Origin: Cryptomeria japonica | Taxonomy: Eukaryota; Streptophyta; Pinopsida; Cupressales; Cupressaceae | Assembly (NCBI RefSeq): GCF_030272615.1 | Contig: NC_081405.1 | Span: forward strand, 572,447,252 to 572,511,251 | Direction of reading: 5' to 3' | DNA length: 64,000 nt | Part shown: one piece after another, positions 44,492-55,685 of the stretch | Layout of the letters: every line of letters begins with the position of its first letter | Numbering within the stretch: position 1 is the stretch's first letter | Notes under the pieces: generated by a model | Databases searched by the model: none | What the model saw: the letters and a program-made list of their open reading frames with translations, nothing else | What the model was told of the DNA's origin: nothing | Program-made: the position numbers and the translations under genes

Positions 44492-45701
44492 TGTTAGGAT
44501 AACCGATGAATAACTGAGAGGAGGGGTGAATTAGTTGTTATTAGATTGTAAAACTTAAAGCACACAAAACCTTTTACTGGAATGCATAAACTAAATACTG
44601 GAATAGAAGATATATCAATTAAGCACAAACATACATCATAAACCAAATACCATGCATCCACAACACATAACACCAAGATTTGTACGTGGAAAAACCATGG
44701 TGGGAAGCCTACCCATAGTCAGATGATACTTCTGCAGTAAGTATGTGATTATAATAAGGGGCCTACACATGCAGGAAGGCCAATAGCCTAGAGTGCACTA
44801 CTTATCACAAAGGAGCCTCACTGAATACAAAAGATACTCAGACTACAATCTGGAAATAAGAATGAACTGTAAGAATAACATCTCTTATGCCTAGGTACAT
44901 TTCCGGTTAAGCTCAATATCAGAGGTCTTAAACCTCTTACACAAACCCAATTCGATCACCTATGATCGACCAAAACCTTTGCATATGACTTCAACTTTAT
45001 TCACACATAGATAATCCCATAACCCATGATCGATTGCCATGATCTACAAAGAGATCTTACATCATATTTATACCAACCCAAGACCTAAACAATTAGGTCG
45101 GTCACCTAAAAGATAATACAACAAATCCATTACATAAACCCACAAACCAATGATAATCCAAGTCGGCCTAAGACCGAAACAACATTGACGAAATAATAAA
45201 TCCAACCGATAACGCATCAAGATCATTCACCAACACGTTACATAAATCGGTCCATAAACTAACAGAATAAGACTGGACCTAAAATAGGTCGCCATAAGCC
45301 AAATGAAATACCACTAATCAATTGGAGCACAAACACGATAACCATCAGCATCTTGAAAACCTTCTAGAAGTCGCACCAACACCACTTATCAAATCCATCA
45401 AAAGATCTTCAATAAAGCTCTACCGATAAAACCCTTACCGGTAACCAAAAGGCTTACTAGAACATATGATAGCTTCCAGATCACCAAATCCTAAACTAAC
45501 TGAATGTGACATGCATTTGAATAATATGAATGATCGAGCAAAACCAATTCCACCAATCAGAATATACCAGAGACAAATCTCCTGATCATCATCATAGTCC
45601 TAGCACTCTACCGAAACCTAGTAGACAACTAAAGAAGCTAGTGTTGACATCAATGACAAACATCAATGCAACACGTAATCAATTCCTCCAAATTACCAAC
45701 A
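44492..45701 (-). repeat. 5' LTR of copia element F
   Basis: 1210 bp from TGTTAGGATAACCG to ATTACCAACA on plus. The first 100 bases include the GAGAGGAGGGGTGAATTAG block also seen (reverse) at the solo LTR end. No gene; the minus frame 44494-44676 lies within the LTR. Confidence 0.92.
45065..45072 (-). promoter_or_regulatory. TATA box in 5' LTR of element F
   Basis: TATAAATA on minus in the context TTGGTATAAATATGATG, about 630 bases from the right end of the LTR. The same word occurs in the related solo LTR. Confidence 0.55.
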
Positions 45702-46066
45702 ATAAATAACAAAAGAGCAGAGGAAAATGGGGTTAAAATGGAGAAACGGCGAGCCTCGAAAGTTCTCAGGGTCCATGGTGATGAGCGGGGTAGGGTATAT
45801 TAGGGTGAGAAGGGGTAAAATGGGCCTCATTTACACACTCCTCCATAGCGATCCAAAGCTCTTATAGTGACCTTTTGTGAGCAGCTAGTGGCAGAAAAGA
45901 TGGTGTTTCCAATTGCAGATCATCGGTTTGAGCACATCCAGAGGTACCAGCAGCTAGTCGACTACGAACCCCCGATAAATCCAATTCTAACTTTTTTCAT
46001 TTGAGCTCATTTAATGTGTTTTTTAGCTATTCAAATTTTTGTCAAGACAAAGGCACTAAAACTATG
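45702..46066 (+). other. Left part of B2 region, noncoding
   Basis: Sequence between the F insertion site and the repeat array. A purine-rich, GC-richer stretch (GGGGTAGGGTATATTAGGG-like, 45775-45830) is notable. No gene seen. The first five bases ATAAA would be one copy of the F target duplication; the other lies outside the window. Confidence 0.4.
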
Positions 46067-46327
46067 TTTTAGCACTTTTGTCGTCCAATGTAGTGCTATT
46101 GTTCTGAAATGTCTCTTTCACTAGGTAGTTTTAGCACTATCGTTAATGTAGTGCTTATGCATAGGTGTTGTAGCACTTCATTATTTGAGTTTTGGTGCCT
46201 TTCACTTGTCCATCTATTGGGAAATGGTGTAGCACTTTTGTTGCCCATGGCAATGCTATTGTGTTATTGCAGTGCTTTTGTATAGTTGTTTCAGTGCTTT
46301 TATTTTGGTATAGTGCCTTTGTATGGT
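46067..46327 (+). repeat. Degenerate short-repeat array upstream of second PMD copy
   Basis: About eleven units: TTTTAGCACTTTTGTCG, TAGTGCTATTG, TTTTAGCACTATCG, TAGTGCTTATG, TGTAGCACTTC, TGTAGCACTTTTG, AATGCTATTG, CAGTGCTTTTG, CAGTGCTTTTA and TAGTGCCTTTG. They are of the same kind as the array at 4388-4695 in element B and in the same place, ahead of a PMD gene and on the same strand. Confidence 0.72.
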
Positions 46328-46596
46328 AATATAGATGGTTTTGAGATGATGACAGTTGATGTCAATTTTCTATTTAGGCTTGGTTGTTGTATTTTTTAAG
46401 ACTCGGTGTACCTATTGAGACTAGGCAAGTAATGTAACTGCCTATTGTAGTCTAGGTGTGTGTGAGTCGAGTTACCTATCGAGACTTAAAATACTTGATA
46501 AAAAGAATTTGATGAAGTCTAGGTGTTAGTTGATTATGTATAGGAAATAGGTTGACATTGTTGTTGATTATGTTGTAGGAATTTTGTGTGCTATAG

Positions 46597-48406
46597 ATGC
46601 GGGAGAGACATCCTACCATGTAGCACTTGCGTGACCAGTTGACTAACCTTGACATCGATTGTAATTTCTCGACGGGGTTGTTTGACATGATGCATCTACA
46701 CGTGATTTAGATGAATCATAGACTACTAACGGCACTAGTCGAGAGATGGCATGGTGACACTTGCTCCTTCCATCTGCTGATGGGCAAGATGACAGTGACT
46801 CTAGAGGACATGTGGAGGATCCTGCATATTTTGATTACCGATAAGTTGGTGACATATGATAGACCAATTGGGGAGGTGATATTATGACAGATCTTTCCAT
46901 ATCCTGAGTTGGAGGTATATGACAGGTTAGTACCTTGGGAGGATATTGCAAATTTATATGAGCCACTTCCTACAGTGCTATCAAGGATTTTTGGAGGACT
47001 ACTATGCCCTGATCAAAGATCTCATGGGTTGGCGGTTGGCTAGGGACATGTGATTGAGCGGATGGCTAGTGAGGGCACCCAGTTTGTGTGGGGTCCATGT
47101 ATCTAGGAACATTTGTACAATGACCTACATGACATTGTTTACCATGGTATTACGTCACTGTCGGTTGGTATCACTTTGTTGCATATCTGGGCATGGGAGC
47201 ACTTTCTCATTACTCAACCAGTTTGAATGAGGTTCAGGACCATTGATTAGCCCTATGTGTATACGTATGGTGGTATGATGACACAACCCCAAATGAGGAA
47301 GCTGGAGTATTGACGACATGCTTTGGATGATTTAGATACAATGGTCTAGCGCCCATATTTATATTGTGAGCCATGGGAGGATGACATCGAGGTCATGGAT
47401 TATGTATTTTATAGTCATTTTTTGATCAGACACACATCATATACCATTGAGAGACATTTATCGAGTCGTCTTATGAGACAGTTTGGTCAGCCACAGGGTA
47501 TGTCATAGGGGTTTGGAGAGTATGCTCCGGTAGTGTGAGAAAGATACCAGTGGGGTCCCAGGTTGCCTTATGATCAGTAATTGGCAGAGTTTAGGAGCTT
47601 AAAGCCGAGGCCATGGCCTTATAGAGTAGAGATGGCAGATGTAGGGGTCACTAAGGAGTATGCACAGTACCTGGCAGTGCATCCCTTTTCATGCATTTCA
47701 GCTATAGTAGAGCTAGTACCACCTTTTGAGGGTGATCGGGCATTGATACAAGGGAGGAGGAGGAGGAGGAGTATATTAGATGGGGGTGGGTGAGGTGGTA
47801 GGGGCTTCATGAGGGGTAGGGGTGATCGCCCAATTCAACATTTACAAGCTCCACCTATATAGGCACTGACAGCAACAGGGGGAGAGTTGAGGTTAAGGGA
47901 TAAATAAGTGTAGAGATGGGTGGGGATGCAGGAGCCACAAGTGGAGGAGGATAGGGTGATGATAGTGCATTTACAGGATCAACTCACCACCATAGAGGAT
48001 TGGATTCGTGCACTAGAGGTAGAGTTAGATGAGAGAGATGAAAAGATAGCTATGAGGGACATTTAGTTGTTTGCTCGAGGAGCTAAGATGACTGTAGTTT
48101 GGAAAGAGGGATGAATCTATGGATAGATTGAGACAGGCCCAGGATAGGATCCGCATGCTAATGCAGGTATAAGGATAGGGCCCTACTGTGGAGGTGATGA
48201 GAGAGATGTGGCAAGTTGGGGGTGAGATAGAATACTGGCGAGGTTTGTATGAGCATGTCTTGCCCAATAGTTAGTGAGATATGAGTTATTCTCAGATGTG
48301 GTGGGCTAGATCAGAGCACTTGCAGAGAGGTGCGAGTAGCAGGGGTGTTATGGGTCCTCCTTGGTGAGGTGGTGGTCCTTTGACATCTAGCGAGAGTGTC
48401 ACTTGA
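46597..48406 (+). pseudogene. Second plant mobile domain (MAIN-like) copy, B2
   Basis: A decayed relative of the gene at 5109-7106. Plus-strand words: LLTALVERWHGDT, FHLLMGKMTVTLEDMWRILH, FGGLLCPDQRSHGL, FVWGPC, EHLYNDLHDI, LLHIWAWEHFLIT, PYVYTYGGM and KLEY, then VTKEYAQYLAVHPF, an arginine run (RRRRRR near 47755-47780), a Gly/Arg region and a charged helical part. Stops are again mostly TAG and TGA, with one TAA near 47578. Both copies stop directly after the word K(M/L)EY. The minus frames 47619-47810 and 48025-48267 are shadows. Confidence 0.82.
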
Positions 48407-48866
48407 TTTGTATTTTGCCTTCTGTATTTTGACATTTAGAGACATTGTTACTTACTAATACTTGGATGGCTCTTGGTAGCCGATTTTGTTGACATCGTTG
48501 TACTCTGATTCATGTGTGTTTTTTATGAGAGATATATAAAGAGACCGAGTAGTTTTTGGCGGCAATGCTATGAGATATTTTTATGATGATTTATTGTGTA
48601 TGCAGGATGCCCGTGATTTTGTTGATTTGATATGCATGATATGTGATGGATTTTATATGTTTTTATGATGCTTTATGATGATGATTGTTTCATGATGATT
48701 TTATATATCATGATGTATGTACATGTGGAGAATTTATGATATATGTAGATGTTTTTGATATATGTCATGATGATGGATGGATGCACATGTATTGGTTTTA
48801 TGATGCAGATGATTTTTTATGTATGATGGTGTTAATAATATGTGAGATGTTAATGGTGTGTTTAAT
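48407..48866 (+). other. ATGATG-rich tail downstream of second PMD copy
   Basis: AT-rich low-complexity sequence with many TATGATGATG words, like the tail after the first copy. Open frames at 48685-48876 (plus) and 48734-48943 (minus) follow from this composition and are not genes. The region is cut at 48871 by element E. Confidence 0.5.
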
Positions 48867-48871
48867 GATGT
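48867..48871. repeat. Probable target-site duplication of element E, left copy (GATGT)
   Basis: GATGT lies directly before the TGTAATGC terminus of E. The partner copy should lie beyond 64000, so this is not confirmed. Confidence 0.4.
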
Positions 48872-50100
48872 TGTAATGCTAAAAAAGGGGGATAATGAGG
48901 AGATCAAGTGAAAATCTTTAGCCTCCTCAAGAAAGGAGTGCAAGTTTCACAAAGGATCCTCTTCAACCTCTTTCATGCTTTACATTTAAAAGAGGGAGGT
49001 TGAATTCACTAGATCCAATATCAATGGAAAGAGATTGAATGCTAAGTGAATTGATAATGAATTTGGAAAGTAAAAGTAGCCCCTCTTTTAGAATGGATAG
49101 GATAAATTAAGTGAATTGAGACTATGTGTAAAGATAGCAAAGAAATGATTATAACTTGAGATAGAAAAGCGGGATAAAGTTGTGCACCTGGAATTAGCAG
49201 TAAAATGTCGTGATGGAGCTCCCTTCTAAATTTGAGTGAAAGTTGTTGAGACCATGTTGAAAGTGTACTTGGTCCTCTGAAAAATCTGTGCGCCGAAAAG
49301 GAATTTTTTGTCTCTTAAATTGAAGCTTAAACCTACAAATACAATTGCACACCTACAACCTACACATAGAAAAGAGAGGAAATGTTGTTGGGATTGGGGG
49401 TTTTCCTTCAGGTCAAACCCTGATATTGGAATTAACCAAATGATGAAATTACATGCAAGTAAATGAAAGTAAATGGTTGAAATAGAATTCACCTCAAGAG
49501 AGGATGCAATTGAAATGTTGATAGAGTTGTTTTAAAGGATATGTAAAATTGAATTCTTTGAATGTTGATAGGGATCTCCTTTTCAATGGTTGAATCCTTC
49601 ACTTGAATGCAACACCTAGCCTTGAAATGAGACTTGAAATGATCAATGCTTTAAAGGAATTCTTGATTTTGCTTCTTGAACTTATTGAACTCCTTCACTT
49701 ATCCAACTTATTCGCTTGAACTTATTGACTTATGCAACTGAGAGGGGAAAATGTATCTTATATACTTGCCAATTTAGGTTTGTAACTGATTTTTTGTCTT
49801 AAGCTGACATAGAAAACTTGTTTCCTACTTCTCATTGATAAGCCCAATGCAGTACTTAAGTGGAGGGGGCCCAAAATAGGGCAAGGACAAGGGCGCCAAG
49901 CCCCTTTCCTAGGAGGACAGGGGCGTCATTCCCCTATCTTGTCCTAATCTAGGACAAGAAGTGCAGGAGGAAACTGCAGGATGCAAGGAAATACATATTT
50001 CAGGAGGTGTGAGCATGTCTTGGATCTCCAATCAGGCTTAGGGATTCGCTTCACCAATGTGAAGACCCAAATCCGGTCAGAAATTGCAAGGTCACAATTT
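48872..50100 (-). repeat. 3' LTR of element E (at least this far)
   Basis: Matched base for base, with scattered differences, to the right LTR up to the window end (GAAATTGCAAGGTC at about 50080). The repeat may continue to the right because the partner is cut off by the window. Open frames such as 49226-49492 (minus) recur in the other LTR at 62967-63338 but show no known domain. A GC-rich block (49865-49965, GGGCGCC/GGGGCG words) is shared. Confidence 0.85.
49757..49764 (-). promoter_or_regulatory. TATA box in 3' LTR of element E
   Basis: TATATAAG on minus, kept in the right LTR at 63657-63664. It points in the element's sense and suggests U3 to its right and R/U5 (about 890 bases) to its left. 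Confidence 0.55.
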
Positions 50101-51886
50101 TATGATTTTTCATTTAGCCCCGAATTTAGTGGGAGTATAAGTGTATGCCAATACTATCAGTAAAGTACAAGGAAACAAGATTCAAAGACTTTCACAACGT
50201 CAAGGAGGCAAGATACACCAAGCCCACAGTGGACTAAGGATCTTACAACTTTGATTGGCGAAGTAAAAGGGAAGAACCATGACTACGAGTAGTAAGGTTC
50301 CCCTCACTATGAGTCATGAAAAAGGATACCAAAAAATTACTTTGTAAGGTCAAGTTCACTAAGTAACTTTAAGTATCAAGAAGGAAAATATGAGCGGAGT
50401 GTATGCCCCCATGTTAAAGCGATTGCGCAAGCCTTATCAAGAGTGATTTCTTTAAGGTAGGATACACCCAAGATAGAGAGAGAGGGATCATGTTATCACA
50501 AGGATTTAGCCCCCAATTGAGGAATAAACCCAAGGATAATGAACACAAAACACAGAGCACGAGGCAGTTTTTCTTTCCTCGGGGTCAGTATGTTGTATGA
50601 TAACTCATGTATATCATGTATATATATGCATAGAATAGTCATCATTCCCCAAAGAAAGGAAACTACCTTAGAAGAAAGGAAATACAGGTGTCTTTTGAGT
50701 CAACATGAAAGAGATGAAAAGAGATCTCAATGCTTTGCATCATCCTCAAGTAGACATTACTAGGGACAACAAATAGAAGAACAGGGATACACATAGAAGA
50801 ATGGTCACAAAAGAGCAAGAAAAGAGAGAGAGGTAGAGGATCTATGGTGCTAATGCAACTATTCTAGCATGACATCCACCTCGTGATCCTCCTAATCAAT
50901 ATTTTGGGAAGGCGGGAAACAGGCCAGGGGAGCAAAATCAAGCACAATAGATGGAGCTATCACAAGATCCAAACAAGGACTATGCTCATGTGCTAAGTCA
51001 CTTTGTTTGATTCTAGGAGCTAGAATTAAGGCTTTTGAAAAATCTGTAGATAAATGTTTGTCAACATCCACATATTCATATTCACTATCAGAAGCATGAG
51101 GAGTTGTATTGTCATCATGAAAAACATTTTCATCTATTTCTTCATCAAGATTTAGAGAAAGAGGAGCTCTAACATGAATAGAAGTAAAACCATCACATGT
51201 TTTCTACAACTTATGATTTGGAGATTTAGGTTCAACATCTTGTTTAGGAGAAAATGGAATTATGTCAACTGTTGGTGTTTTGGGAGATTGAATAGTTTGA
51301 GAAACAACTTCATGAGCTCTAGCATGGCATTTTCATCGGTGATCTCTCGCACAATGATTTCATTGAGTCTTAGCGGAAGGCTGGGAAGGAGGAAAAGGAG
51401 GAATATTTGTTGAAGGAGAAATATTCTCATCTTTGGTAGTTGGAGGTTTAGGTTGAGGTCTCTTAGTTGAACAAGAGGAGAGGCAAGTCTCTTCTATCTA
51501 TAAGAGCAAGGAAGCGGAACTACGCCATATAAAGGAGGAATGTTCGGTGTAGGAAGGAGGCCAAGTCCATCATGAGGAGGAGGTACAGGTCTAACCTTAG
51601 GAGGAATATTATTATTCTTCTTAGGAGCACACATAGTTTCATCCATAAGAATAGGTTGGGAATCTTCGTTAGGAGGAAGATTAGTTCTATCTGTTAGAGG
51701 AAGAACTAAATCTTCAAGAATGATGGGAATATCAAGTGTTGGAGTTATAGGGTGGCTTAAGGATAATATCATATCTTTCTTACTTTTTTTATAAGATTGA
51801 AAGAGAGCATCACTTCTCGGTGGAAGAGATTGAAATTTTTGAGGTTAAAAGTAATCAATAGGAACACCTGGGCTTCTTTCGGTTGG
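50101..51886 (-). other. Region between protease and 3' LTR of element E, no RT or integrase seen
   Basis: In a complete gypsy element this interval would hold RT, RNase H and integrase. I find none of their motifs on either strand. A 92-residue Pro-rich frame (51772-51494, minus) follows the protease and contains VRPVPPPHDGLGLLPTPN-type words; it may be the eroded C-terminus of the polyprotein. Possible polypurine tracts on minus are AACATGGGGGCATAC (about 50415) and AATTGGGGGCTAAA (about 50510); I cannot choose between them. Confidence 0.5.
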
Positions 51887-52414
51887 TCAAAATAAGCTAT
51901 GGTTAACAGTTATGATTTCTCCATTGTAGGGAAATTTCAAACACTTATGGATTGGAGAAGCAATAGCCTTCATGGAAGATAGCCAAGGGTAGCCTAACTT
52001 CACACAGAGTTGTTCAAATGAAGGAATGACAACAAAGTTGATATCTATAGATTTAGTGTGAACCTCAATAGGGAGTGTGATAGAAGCAATGGTAGGACAA
52101 GAAAATCTATCAAATAACTTAATGACCACATTAGTATAATCATAGATTGGTTTATGCAAATGCAAATTGAAAAGATACTCCTCAGTGATTACATTAACCA
52201 TGCAAGAGGGATCGATAAGCACACCACGATAATGTTTATCTTGAATCTTCGCAACTATGTATAAAGGTCCATCAGGAGCTCTAATGGTCTCATTAGGGTC
52301 AAATGTGATACATGAATCCTTAGGTGTTTCTTGTTTCTCTACCATATTCACCAAATTTGGAGCCATGGTAGTAAGATCAAAGGGAGAGAAAGAGATATGT
52401 TCAATTTTAATCAT
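51887..52414 (-). pseudogene. Protease of element E
   Basis: A 175-residue uninterrupted frame on minus. IVAKIQDKHYRGVLIDPSCMVNVI marks a retropepsin-like domain in which Asp-Ser/Thr-Gly is Asp-Pro-Ser; it is followed by ITLPIEVHTKSIDINFVVI, LGYPWLSSMKAIASPIH (the equivalent of LLGRPW) and HKCLKFPYNGEI. The fold-level words are kept, but the active-site Gly is not. It follows the gag zinc-finger segment in the same order as in gypsy elements. Confidence 0.8.
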
Positions 52415-54352
52415 GTTAGTGGTATGAGAGGGTAAAGGATCAGTAAAAATCTTAAGATTTCAATTAGGAGGAGCTACTGATTTGTTTCCTTTATCATTTA
52501 CACCTGCTATAGATATAGTATTATTATCAATCATGCCATGAATCTTACTTTTTAATGCAAAACATTTCTCGGTATCATGACTAGGTTAACGATGAAATTG
52601 ACAAAAAGAATTATTATTAAAGTAAGGTGAGGCTTCCTTAGAAGGGTCAACTGGTTTTATTGGAGGAAGGTTGATAACATTTCTTTGTAGGAATTGAGAC
52701 ATAATGCTATGTAAAGATTCATTCCAAGGAGGAAATTGTCTTTCTCTTCTGAAAAATTTAGAAATAGGAGGCATGCCTATTGTAGCATTCACATTGTTGT
52801 TATTGATGGTGTCATTAAATTAGATGAAGCCTTTATTCAGATTGAACTTCACAAATGGTTGTTGATCACTGTCACCGCTATCACTCGGAGCCATAGGAGT
52901 AGATTGCTCTAGTTGACTCACAGTCAGTTGATAATTATGATGTGTTGCACATAACTATGGAAAGGAAGTAAATTCAAAAAGGAGAAGTTTGTCCCTAATG
53001 TCTTTTTGCAAATTAGAAATAAAAATTCTTTCAATATCATTATTAGACACTGGAAAAGAAATTTGAGAATACAAATGCTTATATCTACCAATGAATTCAG
53101 TCACTTTTTCTTTAACACCTTGTTTACAATGCATTAAATCAGCCAAAGTGATTTTAGGACCTATGTTGTTTTGAAATTTTTGAATAAAAACATTTGCTAA
53201 TCATTGAAAAGAATTAATAGAATAGGAAGGCAAAGAGCAATACCATTGTAAAGCCTTATCTCTTAGTGTTCTAGTAAATAGTTTGGCAAGAAATCTTTGA
53301 ATATCATTATTAAAGTCAGTACACAAAGTTTGGAATGTTTTGATGCGTTAAAGGATCACCTTTTCCATTATAGAGTTCCAAATGAGGGACTTCAACATGT
53401 TTAGGAGGGACATCTCTAACAATATCAGGAGAAAGAGGGCTCACAACATCAAATGTGGGAACACTAAACTTGGATTGACTCATAGAAGAAATTTGTTGTT
53501 GCAATGATGACACAGTTTGGGCAAGGCTATTAATGGTTGCTTTGGTTGAAGAATTTATGTTAGACATGTTTTATAGATAAGGTGGTGTGATGTTATTGAA
53601 AGAAGGCATTGATTGAGAATAGGGTGGCAGAACACTATGGTAAGTAGGCATAGGTGATGGTTGGGTAGGAAATGGGACACTAAAAGGAGGGATAGAATGA
53701 TTGGATGAATTGCCCCCTTGTGTCACATTGATTGGTTGAGACACAATAGGAATACTCATTGAAGGCATAGATAAAGATGGAGGATTGAATGAAGAAGAGA
53801 GATTGCCCCCATGATTAATGGTTGTAGGTATAACATTTTGAGTTGATGTAGCCATGATGTTTGAAGTGAAAGTAGGAACGCTATTTATTGAAGTAGTCAA
53901 AGGAATAGAATGGTTGACTTGTGTAGGAGCTTGTGAATAACCTAAGTTCTCAGCACAACTCTTTATAGGCATGACATTAGAATCAACAATGTGAGAAATG
54001 CCACGCAATATATATCAATTACATTCTTATCACTTTGAATCATGTATTTTAGACCTTCAATTAAAGGAAGAGCTTCACTACTAGGATATTCTTGGGACAT
54101 CCATTGTTGAAAGTTGTTAAATTGATTGTCCAATTTTATAAGTTGATCTATGGAAACTCTATTCAAATGTTCTTCTTCATCATTGGAATCATCAATTGGG
54201 TAGATAGGGATGTTATTAGGATGAGAAGAATTAGCATTATCCTCATTAAATAAGTCACCCAAATTACACTCCATCTCTACGGGAATTAAACCTTGGGAAG
54301 TCTTAATTCTAATGGGGATAGTATAGGTAGGACTAATAGTGGTAAAACTCAT
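52415..54352 (-). pseudogene. Gag of element E
   Basis: It starts at ATG 54352 (MSFTTISPTYTIPIRIKTS). An acidic N-terminus and a Ser/Pro/Asn-rich linker (54008-53571) lead to a short coiled coil (LAQTVSSLQQQISSMSQ). The retrotransposon gag core follows (LRDKALQWYCSLPSYSINSF, then LADLMHCKQGVKEKVTEFI, ISFPVSNNDIERIFISNL). The zinc-finger-like segment near 52510-52600 is FCQFHR, a stop, then PSHDTEKCFALKSKIHGMID. Breaks: frame change at 53568-53600, stops near 53200, 52810 and 52586. Order and composition resemble gypsy gag of the type in element B. Confidence 0.8.
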
Positions 54353-55478
54353 GCACTAGAGGAAAAATTTGAATTTTAAATTTGAATTTGAGTTTTGAAT
54401 TTGGGGAACAAAGTTTGCAAAATTGAATAATGCACAAATGATGATTATACAATTTGAAATTTGTTGAAAGAAGAAATGACACAATTTACAAAATAATGTT
54501 TTGAAATTTTAAAATTAGGGCCAATGGGATACCACTTAACTTTAAAATTTAAATTGAAAAAATTTTAAAATCAGGGCAAATTACAATTAACCACTTAATT
54601 TTAAATTTTTTCTTGAAAGTTGTGATGTTGAACTTGTGAATTATCTTTAATTTTAGAGGAATCAAAATTCGACAAAATCAGCCAATTTTATGGATTTAAG
54701 AAATTAAATAAAATCATAATAGTCTCCTGAAATATTGGGAAAAAAAGCTAGGGACCGTGTTGAAGTTGCACATGGTCCGCCCAATTTTTTTCAAAAATTT
54801 TCAAGGATGAAAGCCACAATGATTTAGAGCTAACCTAAAAAACATAGGTGATTTTACGAAATTTAGATATGTGAAATTAAGGTTTGAATGTGAAAATAGG
54901 ATATGAGGGTTTTGAAAAAGATAAGAAATTGAATTGCAAATTTGAAAAAGGTCAAACCTAATGGATAAGGCCACCTTGGATAATGTTTTGAAAACTAAAA
55001 TTGGTTGAAATTGATTGAATTTTACACAAAATCCAAGCGTTTGAAAATTAGGGTATTAGGACCTAACCACTGGATTTTTAAAATTTGAATTCTGGAAAAG
55101 GGAGGGAAGTTGAAAATTTGAATTTTATGCAAAAATGCAAAACTGAAAAATAGATCTAAATCTGAAAATTAAATTTGAATCCAATGTTTTCACAAATTCA
55201 AGTTGATTTTTGAATATTAGGGTTTCAACAATTAGCCACTTAATTTTGTAAAATTGATTTGCAAATTGAACAAGACAAAGAAGAAATTGAATTTAATGCA
55301 ATTTTCAGATCAAAAATAATAGATAGCCATTTTTTCAAAACACAAGTTCAATTCCAATTTTAACAACTAGGGTTTTGAATGAATTAACCACTAAGTTTTG
55401 CAAGAAAATTAAAATTGTAAATGAAAAATATGCAATAATGTGAAATGTCAAGCATGCAAGACGTTAGGTTCACCAAAA
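54353..55478 (-). other. 5' leader of element E
   Basis: AT-rich noncoding sequence with many AAATTTGAATTTT words between the 5' LTR and gag. The expected primer site lies just left of 55479; minus reads TTTTGGTGAACCTAACG there, which I cannot match to a familiar tRNA site. No gene seen. Confidence 0.5.
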
Positions 55479-55685
55479 TGTAATGGTGAAAAAGGGGGAT
55501 GATGAGAAGATCAAGTGAAAAACTTTACCCTCCTCAAGAAAGGAGTGCAAGTTTCACAAAGGATCCTCTTCAACCTCTTTCACACATTACATTTAAAAGG
55601 GGGGGGGTTGAAATCATTAGATCCAATATCAATGGAAAGAGATTGATTGCTAAGTGAATTGACAATGAATTTGGAAAGTAAAAGT
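55479..55685 (-). repeat. 5' LTR of element E, left part
   Basis: TGTAATGGTGAAAAAGGGGG onward matches 48872-49076 and is interrupted after AAAGT by copia element I. It continues at 62957. Confidence 0.88.

Larger units (their letters stand above)
35142..45701 (-). mobile_element. Copia element F, minus strand (left LTR truncated by G)
   Basis: The right LTR is complete (44492-45701). The left one is present only as its last 127 bases (35142-35268) and is presumed to continue left of G beyond the window. Between them on minus are primer site, gag, protease, integrase, RT and RNase H. The 4.6-kb insert H (36059-40678) splits the RNase H. Polypurine tract (35269-35281) and primer site (44478-44489) agree with the minus orientation. 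Confidence 0.88.

Noticed and set aside
47581-47793. Short plus frame ending in an arginine run as a separate small gene
   Set aside because: It aligns in order with the C-terminal half of the PMD gene in element B, so it is a fragment of that pseudogene.
49226-49492. Minus frame repeated in both LTRs of E (also 62967-63338), looking conserved
   Set aside because: Both copies are LTR sequence derived from one template, so similarity is expected without coding selection; no known domain.
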